A stretch of 64,000 bases of DNA from Martinezella lusitana (GTDB lineage Bacteria; Pseudomonadota; Alphaproteobacteria; Rhizobiales; Rhizobiaceae): NCBI RefSeq assembly GCF_016901135.1, contig NZ_JAFEVL010000018.1, positions 22,605 through 86,604 on the forward strand. Reading direction: 5' to 3'. The translations under genes were made by a program, and so were the position numbers. Positions 15,990-24,405 of this stretch are shown here, piece after piece (the first letter of the stretch is position 1; each line of letters opens with the position of its first letter). The notes beneath the pieces are model-generated. The model was not told the DNA's origin and made no database searches. It saw only the letters and a list, made by a program, of their open reading frames with translations.

Positions 15990-16831
15990 CTTGCGTCCTC
16001 CCCGCATGAAAGCCACTCGGCAAGCAATTCGTTGACGATCTCGGGTGCCGTCAGGTTGACCATATGACGATGTCCCTCGACGATCCGGACCCAGCCTCTC
16101 GGGGCGGCAGCCGCCATCTGCTCGGCCATCTGCGGCGTCGAATTGGGATCGTCCGAGCCCGTCAGGAACAATGCCGGCACCCGCACCTGCGGCCACCGAT
16201 CGGCGTAGGTTTCGTCGCCGCCGGCAAATGCCGCATAGGCTGTCGCATATCCCTGCGGATCGACGAGACCCAACCAGTTGCGGGTCAACTCCCGGGCGGT
16301 AGCACTTTGCGCATCGTCGCCGAACCAGCGCTGGAGCGGTCCTTCCTTGTCGATACCGGTCAACGGGATTGCCGCTGCGCGTGCCAGGACCGCCGCCTTT
16401 GCTTCCGCATCACGGCGATAGACGCCGTTGAGATAGGCAACGCGCCTGATCCTCTCACCGAAGGTTGCCGCGGCACCACCGGCGACGAGCGCACCCATCG
16501 AATGCCCGGCAACATTGACCGCGTCGAGCGCCATCTCATCGAGGAAACCGCCCAACCACTCGACAAAGGCTTCCAGGCGGCTGCCGGCAGGCAATGCTTT
16601 GCTTTCGCCGTGGCCCGGCATGTCGATGGCGATGACGCGATGGCTCCCGGAGAAGGCAGCGATTTGTGGCAGCCAGGCTTCAAGGCGCATGCCGACACCG
16701 TGAATGAGGACAAGCGGCTCGCCCATGCCCGTGTCGTGATAGGCCGTCCCGCGTGCCGTGATCTTACGCGGCAGTCCTTCTGCCTCGGAGGCATCGGCTT
16801 TGCTCTGCGCTATGGTGTCCATCGTCGACAT
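15986..16831 (-). CDS. Alpha/beta hydrolase
   Basis: A hydrolase of about 281 residues. The oxyanion strand LVLIHGVGM, the nucleophile elbow GHSMGAL (Ser), a late acid in LTGSDDPN and the catalytic His in VEGHRHMVN form the expected triad. It sits in the same place relative to monooxygenase and flavin reductase as RutD does in pyrimidine breakdown, so hydrolysis of an amide, carbamate or ester intermediate is likely. Three in-frame starts are possible (16873, 16831, 16822); none has an ideal ribosome site, and 16831 avoids overlapping the upstream gene. Confidence 0.85.
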   Translation of the reverse strand: MSTMDTIAQSKADASEAEGLPRKITARGTAYHDTGMGEPLVLIHGVGMRLEAWLPQIAAFSGSHRVIAIDMPGHGESKALPAGSRLEAFVEWLGGFLDEMALDAVNVAGHSMGALVAGGAAATFGERIRRVAYLNGVYRRDAEAKAAVLARAAAIPLTGIDKEGPLQRWFGDDAQSATARELTRNWLGLVDPQGYATAYAAFAGGDETYADRWPQVRVPALFLTGSDDPNSTPQMAEQMAAAAPRGWVRIVEGHRHMVNLTAPEIVNELLAEWLSCGEDAR

Positions 16832-16847
16832 CTCGGCGCCCAATCCG

Positions 16848-17450
16848 TCAGACGCCGGCAGGATTTGAGACATCCTGCCCCAGGTCCTTGAGGTCCTGAT
16901 AGCGATCGCCGATGCGATGATGCGGCCGGCCGCCGACTGAAGCGCCAAGCGCCACGACAATCTCGTCAGCAGCGGGCGCATCGGCGATCGATGTCTGGAT
17001 CGTCAGATAATGCGAGCGCCGACCCTCGTCGTTCTTGTCCATCAGCGGGATCATGATCGGCGCATTGGCCGGGCCGCGCGTGTTGCAGAAGGCAAGATAG
17101 GATTTCGCGCCGACGGCGTGCCGATAATGATTGCCGAAGCGCAGCGTATGGATCAGTGCCGAAGCATGTTCGATCTCGCCATCGAGGCCGACCACCGCCG
17201 ACTTGCCATAGGCCTCCACCGCCTCGCCCGATCCGACGGCCTCGATGATCATGCTGGTGAGCAATTCACCGAGAACCGGTGCCGCGGCGTGAATTTCTGG
17301 CTTCAGATTCTCGACGTAGCCGCGACCGGCCCAGGGGTTCTTCACGATCGCGCAGGCGGAGAACAACTTCAGCGGCGCGGGCGCTGCTTTGCCCCCTTCA
17401 ATCAATGTGGTTTCGATCTGCAGGACGGTTTTACGGATTTGAAAGGTCAT
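16848..17450 (-). CDS. Amino acid synthesis (AA_synth, PF06684) family protein
   Basis: A 200-residue protein of the AA_synth family. It opens with QIRKTVLQIETTLIEGGKA and carries the conserved AIVKNPWAGRGYVENL, GKSAVVGLDGEIEHASALIHTLRFGNHYRHAVGAKSY (given here in parts of the same conserved block) and IMIPLMDKNDEGRRSHY. The family is widespread in proteobacterial catabolic operons with flavin monooxygenases, but its reaction is not established to my knowledge. It is the first gene of the unit that runs to 8293. A palindromic candidate operator ends about 22 bp before its start, which I place at 17450. Confidence 0.85.
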   Translation of the reverse strand: MTFQIRKTVLQIETTLIEGGKAAPAPLKLFSACAIVKNPWAGRGYVENLKPEIHAAAPVLGELLTSMIIEAVGSGEAVEAYGKSAVVGLDGEIEHASALIHTLRFGNHYRHAVGAKSYLAFCNTRGPANAPIMIPLMDKNDEGRRSHYLTIQTSIADAPAADEIVVALGASVGGRPHHRIGDRYQDLKDLGQDVSNPAGV

Positions 17451-17471
17451 GGCTCCGCTCGCTTTTCTGAG

Positions 17472-17501
17472 TTTCGTATGATGGTATGCCATAATACGAA
17501 A
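17472..17501. promoter_or_regulatory. 30-bp imperfect palindrome, candidate GntR operator (site A)
   Basis: The ends TTTCGTAT (17472-17479) and ATACGAAA (17494-17501) are exact complements, and the core ATGG/CCAT is symmetric as well, giving a 30-bp palindrome with two mismatched pairs. The core GGTATGCCATAAT (17483-17495) recurs exactly, inverted, at 17699-17711. It lies just before the first gene of the monooxygenase/transporter unit, where repression would be effective. Confidence 0.7.
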
Positions 17502-17698
17502 CTGTCAAGCCGCTTTGCGCAAACGAGTGGAAACCGGAATCTCTATGAAGGAAACTGTAATTATAACAGATGCTTATTCAGAAAAGCCAAAGTGATTGAT
17601 CATGGCGGGCTCGAAATCATCGTCACGCCAATTTCTGGGGAAGCCTGCAGCTTGCGACTGCATTCCCAGTTATTTGATGCTCCAATTTTGTATTATTG

Positions 17699-17711
17699 AT
17701 TATGGCATACC
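17699..17711. promoter_or_regulatory. Candidate GntR operator (site B)
   Basis: ATTATGGCATACC is the exact reverse complement of the 13-base core of site A. It lies in the roughly 400-bp gap between the GntR gene and the AA_synth gene, about 200 bp from site A. Two identical 13-mers this close, in a gap without genes, suggest a bound regulator, possibly with looping. Confidence 0.6.
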
Positions 17712-17849
17712 GTCACATCGAATGCCGCGGAGAGTCAAGCCCGCTTCGTGAGGTTGCCTTTAATTTGATGGGGGTCGCAGAGATGCCATTGGACACGATG
17801 CCGCCGTACATCGACGGAACATCGTTCGGTAAAGAACGGCCGTATCGGA

Positions 17850-18545
17850 TTAATCGATCGGTTGGCGTCCCGAGAGAACAGCCTGCGCGATTGCGCTGGC
17901 GCTGGCAACATGTTGCATGGCGGCCTGGTAGGCGCCCTCGCCGTCTCCACGCCGGATGGCATCGACGATGCGCGCCATCTGTACCGGCCCCTGAACATCG
18001 CGATTTTGCGTCTTGATCGTCATCGAACGCAGATGATTGATGCGAACGGTCAAAAGATTGACGACGCCCCACGCGATGTGGCGGTCGACCATGCTGAACA
18101 GCGTCTGATAGAAGGATGAGGTATGGGCGAGCACGCCGGCCATGTCCTTGTCCCGATAGCTGTTTCTGATGTCCTCAAGGGATTTGTCGAGAGCATCGGC
18201 AATGGCGGGATTGCGCTGCTCGGCGCAAAGACGCGCGGCCATGCCTTCCAATGCGCCGCGGATCTCATAGATCTGCTTCGCCTCGTCATGGTTGAGCTGG
18301 GCGACGATCGGCCCCTTGTTCGGCAGATTGGCGACGAGGCCTTCGGATTCGAGATGACGTAAAACCTCGCGTACGATCGTGCGGCTTACACCAAGCTGGG
18401 CGCAGAGATCACGCTCCACCAGACGATCCCCCGGGCGGAAATAGCCGTTGAGGATCGCCTCCCGCACTTTGTCGAGTGCCAGTTCGCGCAACGTCTTGGC
18501 CGGACGCTCCACGCGAATTGCCGTGCCGTGCGCATCATCAGTCAT
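17850..18545 (-). CDS. GntR-family transcriptional regulator, FadR/FCD subfamily
   Basis: A 231-residue regulator. The N-terminal winged helix reads LRELALDKVREAILNGYF, then PGDRLVERDLCAQLGVSRT and VREVLRHLESEGLV (residues ~18-75). The C-terminal FCD ligand domain (~95-220) shows YEIRGALEGMAARLCAE and a metal-binding His-type pocket (AHTSSFYQTL, INHLRS). It is encoded next to the monooxygenase/transporter unit, in the same direction, and three related TGGTATGCCA-like sites lie around it, including one upstream of itself. It is likely the local repressor, responding to the imported compound or an intermediate. Confidence 0.9.
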   Translation of the reverse strand: MTDDAHGTAIRVERPAKTLRELALDKVREAILNGYFRPGDRLVERDLCAQLGVSRTIVREVLRHLESEGLVANLPNKGPIVAQLNHDEAKQIYEIRGALEGMAARLCAEQRNPAIADALDKSLEDIRNSYRDKDMAGVLAHTSSFYQTLFSMVDRHIAWGVVNLLTVRINHLRSMTIKTQNRDVQGPVQMARIVDAIRRGDGEGAYQAAMQHVASASAIAQAVLSGRQPID

Positions 18546-18614
18546 TCCAACACCTCGGTTTCAGACGTCAACTTCCGTCCCTTGCCGCAGAGACGGTCAA
18601 GTTTCGGATACCAT

Positions 18615-18627
18615 ATTATGGCCTACC
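18615..18627. promoter_or_regulatory. Candidate GntR operator (site C)
   Basis: ATTATGGCCTACC differs from site B by one base and lies 70-82 bp upstream of the GntR start. An adjoining GGATACCAT (18606-18614) provides a second, inverted half-site. The position fits autoregulation. Confidence 0.55.
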
Positions 18628-18796
18628 AAGATTATGCAATGGCGAGACGGAGTCAAATGCAACTGCATAGACCGTTGCGAACAACCCCTACTCCAATGTC
18701 ACCGACAAGGATATCAGGAACTTTTTGCGACGGACTGGGCGCGGAAGTCTCATTGGGAATATAGGGTCGGGAGCTGATCCGGCCATGACAAATTCT

Positions 18797-18822
18797 GCTC
18801 CGCAGTCTTCCGACCGCAGAGC
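18797..18822 (-). terminator. Probable terminator of the sugar-transport unit
   Basis: GCTCCGCAGT and ACCGCAGAGC form a 10-bp stem with two G-U type pairs and a 6-base loop. On the minus strand it is followed by AGAATTTTG, and it lies about 55 bp after the ABC ATPase stop at 18878, so it likely ends the transcript arriving from 28343. Confidence 0.5.
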
Positions 18823-18877
18823 TCCGCCTTTTTCCGTCGAGCATCAGTGCGCAGCAAAGGCGCCTCGGAACTGCAGA

Positions 18878-19963
18878 TCAGTTCAATCTGGCAAGCGGCT
18901 TGCCGTCGGCATCGAATAGGTGGCAAGCGGCCGGATCCATGTGGAGAGACAGGGGTGCATGCAGCGGCGTCGTATCGGTGCCTTCCGTCTGCACGACAAG
19001 CGATTGGTTCGCCCCGATATCCACATGCAGGATCGTGAGGCCGCCCAGCCGTTCGGCGAGCATCGCCTGCCCGGCGAAGCGGCCATTCGGGTCGATGCGG
19101 ATATGTTCGGGGCGGATGCCAAGGATCAGGTTGGCCCCTACCGTGCTTGTTCCGCCGGAGGCCGGCACGGTGATCCTGTGTCCGCCCGGCAGCGCGACGG
19201 ATATGCCTTGAGGCCCGGTCGATTCGACCATTGCCGGAAGAAGATTCATCTTCGGTGAGCCGATGAAGCCGGCCACGAAGATATTTGCCGGCCGGTTGTA
19301 AAGCTCCAGCGGCGAACCGACCTGCTCGATGCGGCCGGAGTTCAGGACCACAATCTTGTCGGCCATGGTCATCGCCTCGATCTGATCATGGGTGACGTAG
19401 ATCATCGTTGCCGCCAGCCGCTCGTGCAGCCGCATCAGCTCCAGCCGCATGTTGACGCGCAAAGCCGCATCGAGATTGGACAAGGGCTCGTCGAAGAGGA
19501 AGATCTTCGGATTGCGCACGATCGCCCGGCCGATGGCCACACGTTGCCGCTGCCCACCCGACAGATCCTTCGGCCGACGGTCGAGCAGATGCGCGAGTTC
19601 CAGAATCTCGGCAGCTTCCCTGACCTTGCGATCGCGCTCAGCCGGGGAGACGCCTGCGATTTTCAGCGCGAAGCCCATGTTTTCGGCGACCGTCATGTGC
19701 GGGTAGAGCGCATAGGACTGGAAGACCATCGCCAGGCCGCGTTGCGACGGGTCTACATCGTTGGCGCGGGTGCCATCGATCATCAAATCACCGCCGGTGA
19801 TCTTCTCCAGACCGGCGATCATTCGCAATAGCGTAGACTTGCCGCAGCCGGACGGGCCGACAAAGACCACGAATTCACGGTCGTCCACATCCAGATCGAT
19901 GCCCTTGATGACTTCGAGTGCGCCATAGGTCTTGCGAGCGTCGCGCAGCTTGAGATTAGCCAT
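18878..19963 (-). CDS. Sugar ABC transporter ATP-binding protein (UgpC/MsmK type)
   Basis: A 361-residue CUT1-class ATPase. Walker [10 protein letters not shown] near 37-45, Q-loop [12 protein letters not shown], signature [14 protein letters not shown], Walker [13 protein letters not shown] and switch [11 protein letters not shown] are intact; an OB/TOBE domain fills the C-terminus (GIRPEHIRI). A strong AAAGGAGG precedes the ATG at 19963, and the first eight bases overlap the ROK kinase gene. It energises the two permeases encoded at 25230-26995. It is the last gene of a ten-gene minus-strand unit. Confidence 0.93.
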   Translation of the reverse strand: MANLKLRDARKTYGALEVIKGIDLDVDDREFVVFVGPSGCGKSTLLRMIAGLEKITGGDLMIDGTRANDVDPSQRGLAMVFQSYALYPHMTVAENMGFALKIAGVSPAERDRKVREAAEILELAHLLDRRPKDLSGGQRQRVAIGRAIVRNPKIFLFDEPLSNLDAALRVNMRLELMRLHERLAATMIYVTHDQIEAMTMADKIVVLNSGRIEQVGSPLELYNRPANIFVAGFIGSPKMNLLPAMVESTGPQGISVALPGGHRITVPASGGTSTVGANLILGIRPEHIRIDPNGRFAGQAMLAERLGGLTILHVDIGANQSLVVQTEGTDTTPLHAPLSLHMDPAACHLFDADGKPLARLN

Positions 19964-20954
19964 TGCTGGCCTCCTTTCTTTCCATGGATGGGTTGGCGCC
20001 GATGTCTGCTTCTTGCCCGAGGATGAGGCTGGCAGCACCGATCAGGCCGGCATGGCGCCCAAGCTGGGCGGCAACGATGGGGACCTCGCGATAGGCCGGC
20101 ATGGCGCGTTCGCGAATGGTCGCCACAACAACTTCCTGCAGAAGATCGAAGCCATGCGAGATGCCGCCGCCCATTACCAATATGTCTGGCGAATAGAGAT
20201 GCAGCAGATTGGTAAAGCCGATGCCAAGCCAGCGCGCTTCCGCATCCAGCAATTCCATCGCCAGCACATCACCCTTTCGTGCGGCCTCAACGACATGCCG
20301 CCCGCTGACGTCGCCATCGCTGGCAATCGCACGCATCAGCGAGCCGTCGAATTTCCGGGTCCGCGCCGTGGCCCGTCGCCCCAAAGCCGTTCCCGAGGCA
20401 ACGGCTTCGAAACAACCGATCGCGCCGCAGAAGCAGCGCTCCCCTTCGTTCGTGATGGTCATATGGCCGATCTCGGCCGCCAGGCCGCGCCGGCCGTGCA
20501 AAGTCCGGCCGTTGGTGATCACGCCGCCGCCGATACCCGTGGAGACCGTCACGAAAACCATCGAATCCGCGCCGCGACCGGCTCCGTAGTGCCATTCGCC
20601 GAGGGCTGCCGCATTCGCGTCGTTCTCCAGCCGGACCGGCAGTTCGAAGCGATCGGAGAGAATGGTCGCCAGCGGCACCTCATGCCAGCCGATAAGCGTC
20701 GGCGGCCCGATGACGATACCGGCCTCGGGGTCGAGCGGTCCCGGTGCGCCGACACCTATGCCGATGGGAGAAAGGTCGGGCGTTTGCGCCAGCACCTCGG
20801 CTGCGAGCTGTTCCATCTGCCGCGTTACCGCCGCAGGTCCATCGGCCGCCGCCGTCGGCATGGCCGAGAAGGCCAGAAGGCTTCCTGCCTCATCGACAAG
20901 CGCGGCGCGGAGCTCCGTTCCGCCGAGATCAAAGGCAAGGGCAACCTTGTTCAC
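19956..20954 (-). CDS. ROK-family sugar kinase
   Basis: A 332-residue ROK kinase, probably phosphorylating a hexose or related sugar at O6. The ATP loop is FDLGGTELR (Asp9), the catalytic Asp lies in LENDANAAA, the sugar/zinc region has GLAAEIGHM, and the ROK zinc motif is [15 protein letters not shown] near 175-190. All key residues are kept. Its position after an RPE-like epimerase and among keto-sugar-processing enzymes suggests it traps the free sugar formed at the end of that route, such as glucose or an epimer. It overlaps the epimerase gene by four bases. Confidence 0.9.
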   Translation of the reverse strand: MNKVALAFDLGGTELRAALVDEAGSLLAFSAMPTAAADGPAAVTRQMEQLAAEVLAQTPDLSPIGIGVGAPGPLDPEAGIVIGPPTLIGWHEVPLATILSDRFELPVRLENDANAAALGEWHYGAGRGADSMVFVTVSTGIGGGVITNGRTLHGRRGLAAEIGHMTITNEGERCFCGAIGCFEAVASGTALGRRATARTRKFDGSLMRAIASDGDVSGRHVVEAARKGDVLAMELLDAEARWLGIGFTNLLHLYSPDILVMGGGISHGFDLLQEVVVATIRERAMPAYREVPIVAAQLGRHAGLIGAASLILGQEADIGANPSMERKEASNG

Positions 20955-21676
20955 GCAACCCCGCTTTCCAAGTCATGCAGCCAGGCGATGCGGTCAGCGA
21001 GATCCTTGTCGCCGAAGGCGAGCGAACCGAGAACGACAGTCTGTGCACCGGCCTTGCGCAGGAGCGGTACGGTCTGCTCACGGATGCCGCCATCGGCCGC
21101 GAGGATGATCTGGTCTTCACGACCGGATTGCCGGAGCAAGTCACGCGCTTCCAAGAGCCGGTCGCATGCCCTATCGGAAAGGCTCTGCCCCTTGACGCCG
21201 ATTGATGTGCCAAGCAGCGTCACGAAGGCAACATGATCGATGAAAGGCTTGATCGCCGAAACCGGCGTTTCCAGCCGCAGCACCACACCTGCCTCGGCAC
21301 CAAGCTTTCTTGCGAGCGCTGCGGCGCGCAGCCCTGCCTCGCCATTCTCGGCATGAACGCTGATCAGATCGGCGCCCGCCTCTATGAACTGGCGTGTCTG
21401 TTCCTCGACGATTTCACCTTCGACCATTAGATGCACATGGATGGGCTTGGCGGTCGCTTTGGCGATGCGTGCGACGAAATCCGGAAAGAACAGGAAGCCC
21501 GGCGTAAAGCGGGCATCGGCGACGTCGATATGGTGCAGGTCGACATAGGGTTCGATCCGCTTGAGATCGGCCTCCATATTGGCGAGATCCGCCGACCAGA
21601 GCGAGAACTCGCCGAGCAATCGGTTGCGGGGCAATGCGGCGATGGCCGCCGGACCGGAAAGAGGTTTGGATGTCAT
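20951..21676 (-). CDS. Ribulose-phosphate 3-epimerase-like TIM-barrel protein
   Basis: A 241-residue protein of the RPE family. The metal/catalytic pattern is recognisable: FSLWSADLANMEADLKRI, VDLHHIDVADARFTPGF (the His-x-Asp and following loop), KPIHVHLMVEG (His), and the phosphate loop ILAADGGIREQ followed by VVLGSLAFGD. The usual M-D-G is replaced by V-A-D, which departs from housekeeping Rpe and points to a different sugar phosphate, such as allulose 6-phosphate. Start overlaps the upstream hydrolase stop by four bases. Confidence 0.83.
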   Translation of the reverse strand: MTSKPLSGPAAIAALPRNRLLGEFSLWSADLANMEADLKRIEPYVDLHHIDVADARFTPGFLFFPDFVARIAKATAKPIHVHLMVEGEIVEEQTRQFIEAGADLISVHAENGEAGLRAAALARKLGAEAGVVLRLETPVSAIKPFIDHVAFVTLLGTSIGVKGQSLSDRACDRLLEARDLLRQSGREDQIILAADGGIREQTVPLLRKAGAQTVVLGSLAFGDKDLADRIAWLHDLESGVA

Positions 21677-22500
21677 GATCGAAAGAGGCTCCGGATTGAA
21701 CTGGATGCGAGAAAATCGGTGATGGCGGTTTGGATTTCGGCGAAATGCCGCGCCTTGTCGGCTGTCTTGGCAGTGACTTCGACATAGCGTGCGCCGGGAA
21801 TGGTTTCGGCAAGCGTGAGGGCGCAGGAGAGCGGATGGATCGCATCCTGTTCGTTGCCGATGATCAGCGTCGGAACTTTGATGGCTGCCGTGTCAGCCTT
21901 CGATACGCCGGGCCCATCGGCGGCGATGTCGCCAAGGACGGATGCGAAATCGAAGGCGTCTGGCCGCTCGAAATAGCCAAGCAGGGAAGAGAAATTGTCG
22001 GGCGCCTCGGACGCAATCCGACGCCCGATTTCCGAGGCGACAAAGCGCTCCCTGGCTTCCGCAACTGGATGCGAACGGATCAGGGCAGCAACGGCGCGAC
22101 CAGGCTCGAGATTGTCCGGTGATGCCTCGAATAACCAGGCGGGACGCACAAGAATGAGTCGCGCGACACGGTCGGCGTGGTGATGGGCAAGATGCAGCGC
22201 AATGGCCGCCCCCATCGAAATGCCACCGACAACGAAGCGGTCAAAGCCATGTTCGGTGGCTGCGGCCAGCACATCCTCGGCAAACATATGGATCGAAAAG
22301 GGCCGCGCACTGCCAAGCGATGAGGCGCCATGCCCGCGGCACTCCAGCGTCAGTCGATGGAGTGCCGCAGAGGTGGGAAGATTCTGCGCCACCTGCGCCT
22401 CGTCACCGCCAAGACCATGCTGGAAGACGACCGGAAGCCCCTGCCCTTCGTCATAGACGGCAAGGCTTGCATCGCCGCGCATGAAGGAAGCCTTTCCCAT
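21673..22500 (-). CDS. Alpha/beta hydrolase
   Basis: A 275-residue hydrolase fold protein with VVFQHGLGGDEAQ (oxyanion region), nucleophile elbow GGISMGAAIAL (Ser near 94), acid in IIGNEQDAIHP, and a C-terminal region KARHFAEI that may hold the His. In a sugar operon it may hydrolyse an ester, lactone or acyl sugar. It shares a single base with the isomerase gene upstream. Substrate not known. Confidence 0.83.
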   Translation of the reverse strand: MGKASFMRGDASLAVYDEGQGLPVVFQHGLGGDEAQVAQNLPTSAALHRLTLECRGHGASSLGSARPFSIHMFAEDVLAAATEHGFDRFVVGGISMGAAIALHLAHHHADRVARLILVRPAWLFEASPDNLEPGRAVAALIRSHPVAEARERFVASEIGRRIASEAPDNFSSLLGYFERPDAFDFASVLGDIAADGPGVSKADTAAIKVPTLIIGNEQDAIHPLSCALTLAETIPGARYVEVTAKTADKARHFAEIQTAITDFLASSSIRSLFRS

Positions 22501-23318
22501 CAGATCAGCTCCTTGAGGAAAACCGCTACGCCGGGGGCTTCGGACGCCGAGAGGCCATGCGTGACGAGTGGGCCGTCGAAGCCCACGGTCCGTAGCCGTG
22601 CAATGAAATCAGGGAAATTGACGACGCCCTGTCCCGCGGTTGCGAAGCGACCATCGGCATGGCGATCCTTGGCATGTGCGAGGGCGATGTGACCGGCCGC
22701 GGTTTCAACCGCCTCCTCGACGATCACCCGCGCCTGCCCCGGCGTCGCCTGCTCGAACAGATTGGCGGGGTCGAGCACGATGCGCAGCCGTCGCGATCCC
22801 ATCTCCGCGATCAGCCAGCTGGCGTCCTTAGCCGACGTGACGATATTGGCTTGTTCCGGCTCGATGCCGAGATCCACACCATGCCGCTCGGCCAGCTCCA
22901 GAGCCTTTGACATTTCCGCCGCCATGTCGGCCCAGGCGGCGGGATCGCCATTGTCGGGATGATGAGCCCATTGGTCGTTCGGGTCGCGCGTGCCAGTGCA
23001 AAGGGTCACGAGCGGAATGGAGAGTGCTGCCGCCGTCTCGATGACGACGGCGAGTTGGGCAAGGCCCGTTCGACGCACAGCAATGTCTGGATGGGCCATG
23101 TTGTAGGTGCCGGAGAGGGCTGCAAGCGAAATCCCTGTCGCGTCCACAGCTGTCCGGATTTCCGCGAGCGTCGTTTCAGTGACGGCATCGGGCATGGAGG
23201 GCAGTCCACAGCAGGCGAGATTGAACTGCGCACATGTGTAACCGCTGTTGCGCACTGCCGAGAGAACGCCGAGCGGCGCGGTCCCCGGAAAGGTCTTGGC
23301 GAATATCCCTATCTGCAT
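22500..23318 (-). CDS. Sugar phosphate isomerase/epimerase family protein (TIM barrel)
   Basis: A 272-residue member of the AP-endonuclease-2-like family. Features: MQIGIFAKTFPG at the start, the metal Glu in GVDLGIEPEQAN, Asp in LRIVLDPANLFEQ, His in IALAHAKDRHADG. The usual final metal Glu is replaced near the C-terminus by PLVTHGLSASE. One of two such barrels in this unit; along with two Gfo/Idh/MocA dehydrogenases this resembles the enzyme sets used to break glycosidic or anhydro bonds through 3-keto intermediates. Starts at the base where the upstream dehydrogenase ends. Confidence 0.82.
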   Translation of the reverse strand: MQIGIFAKTFPGTAPLGVLSAVRNSGYTCAQFNLACCGLPSMPDAVTETTLAEIRTAVDATGISLAALSGTYNMAHPDIAVRRTGLAQLAVVIETAAALSIPLVTLCTGTRDPNDQWAHHPDNGDPAAWADMAAEMSKALELAERHGVDLGIEPEQANIVTSAKDASWLIAEMGSRRLRIVLDPANLFEQATPGQARVIVEEAVETAAGHIALAHAKDRHADGRFATAGQGVVNFPDFIARLRTVGFDGPLVTHGLSASEAPGVAVFLKELI

Positions 23319-24394
23319 CAGACCGCTCCCGTGACCGATGCAAGTTCGACGCGTTCGCCCCGTTCCACCGATCGGGCGATCGCCACCATCGCGCGGATGG
23401 AAGCCAGGCCGTCCTCGACATTGGCGCCGCGCATCGGCGCGCCGTTCAATGCCGTATCGGCCAGACCCTCCACCTGCCTGCGGAAGAAATGGCCGTCGGC
23501 GCCAAGCGGTTTTCTGCTGGTCGCATCCTTCTCATGGAAGATCTCGACCTCGCTCGAGCGGAAGTACCAGGGATTGAAAGTCTTTGCGAGAACCGAGCCG
23601 TTTTCCCCGTAGAGCTGGAAGCCCTCATGCCAATCCATGCGCACCGCGACGGTCAGGTCCAGATGGCCGAGCGCACCATTGGCGAACTCGGTTTCCACGA
23701 ACCAACAATAGGCGCCGGCGCGTTCGAGAAGCCGGGCGCGAACCGAAACGATATCGCCGCAGAAGAAACGAGCTGTATCGACGAGATGCGAGCCATGCGC
23801 CAGCATGAAATATTGCCGCAGGTCGGCCTTCGGATTGCCGGCCGGCTTGCGCGCAAGCTTGCTGGTGACAGGCAATGGCTGCACCGCATCCGTATTGGTA
23901 TAGCGGTGGGTGGAATCGCAATACCATGCCTTCATCGCAAAGATCTGACCGATATCGTCGCGGACGAAATCGCGCGCCGCCTCCAGAGCGGGATCGAAAC
24001 GCTTCATGTGCCCGACCTGCAGGATCCTGCCGGAGCGGCGCACGGCCTCGGCAAGTTGCAGGCCTTCCTCGATCGACACGCCAATGGGTTTCTCGCACAG
24101 CACATGCTTTCCGGCTTCCAGCGCCTTGACGGACATCGGCACGTGATAGGCGTCGGACGTGGCGACGATGACGGCCTCCAGATCGGGATCGGCGAGCATC
24201 GCATCATAGTTGTCGTACATCTTCTGCGGCTCGTAGGTCGCACCCATGCGGGCCAGAAGATCGGGAGCCGCATCGCAGATCGCATAGAGATCGGCATTCC
24301 TGGCCTTCACGCAGGATTCCAGATGCGCGAACTGGGCGATCGGCCCGCAGCCGAGCACTCCGACGCGAAGACGGCGATTTTCCTTTTCGATCAT
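23318..24394 (-). CDS. Gfo/Idh/MocA-family sugar oxidoreductase
   Basis: A 358-residue NAD(P)-dependent dehydrogenase. N-terminal Rossmann motif VGVLGCGPIAQFAH (GxGxxA, residues ~12-22), the catalytic-lysine motif GKHVLCEKPIGVS near 93-105, and the C-terminal alpha/beta domain with HGSHLVDTARFF. It would oxidise or reduce a sugar or inositol carbon. It lies between the two TIM-barrel genes, and a second family member is encoded divergently at 28520; I infer opposite redox steps, one making a 3-keto sugar and one reducing it. Confidence 0.88.
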   Translation of the reverse strand: MIEKENRRLRVGVLGCGPIAQFAHLESCVKARNADLYAICDAAPDLLARMGATYEPQKMYDNYDAMLADPDLEAVIVATSDAYHVPMSVKALEAGKHVLCEKPIGVSIEEGLQLAEAVRRSGRILQVGHMKRFDPALEAARDFVRDDIGQIFAMKAWYCDSTHRYTNTDAVQPLPVTSKLARKPAGNPKADLRQYFMLAHGSHLVDTARFFCGDIVSVRARLLERAGAYCWFVETEFANGALGHLDLTVAVRMDWHEGFQLYGENGSVLAKTFNPWYFRSSEVEIFHEKDATSRKPLGADGHFFRRQVEGLADTALNGAPMRGANVEDGLASIRAMVAIARSVERGERVELASVTGAV

Positions 24395-24405
24395 GGTTCT
24401 CTTCC

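Noticed and set aside
14017..16831. Pyrimidine degradation (rut) operon
   Set aside because: The oxygenase, flavin reductase and hydrolase resemble RutA, RutF and RutD, but no RutB amidohydrolase, RutC or RutG is encoded, and the neighbours differ.
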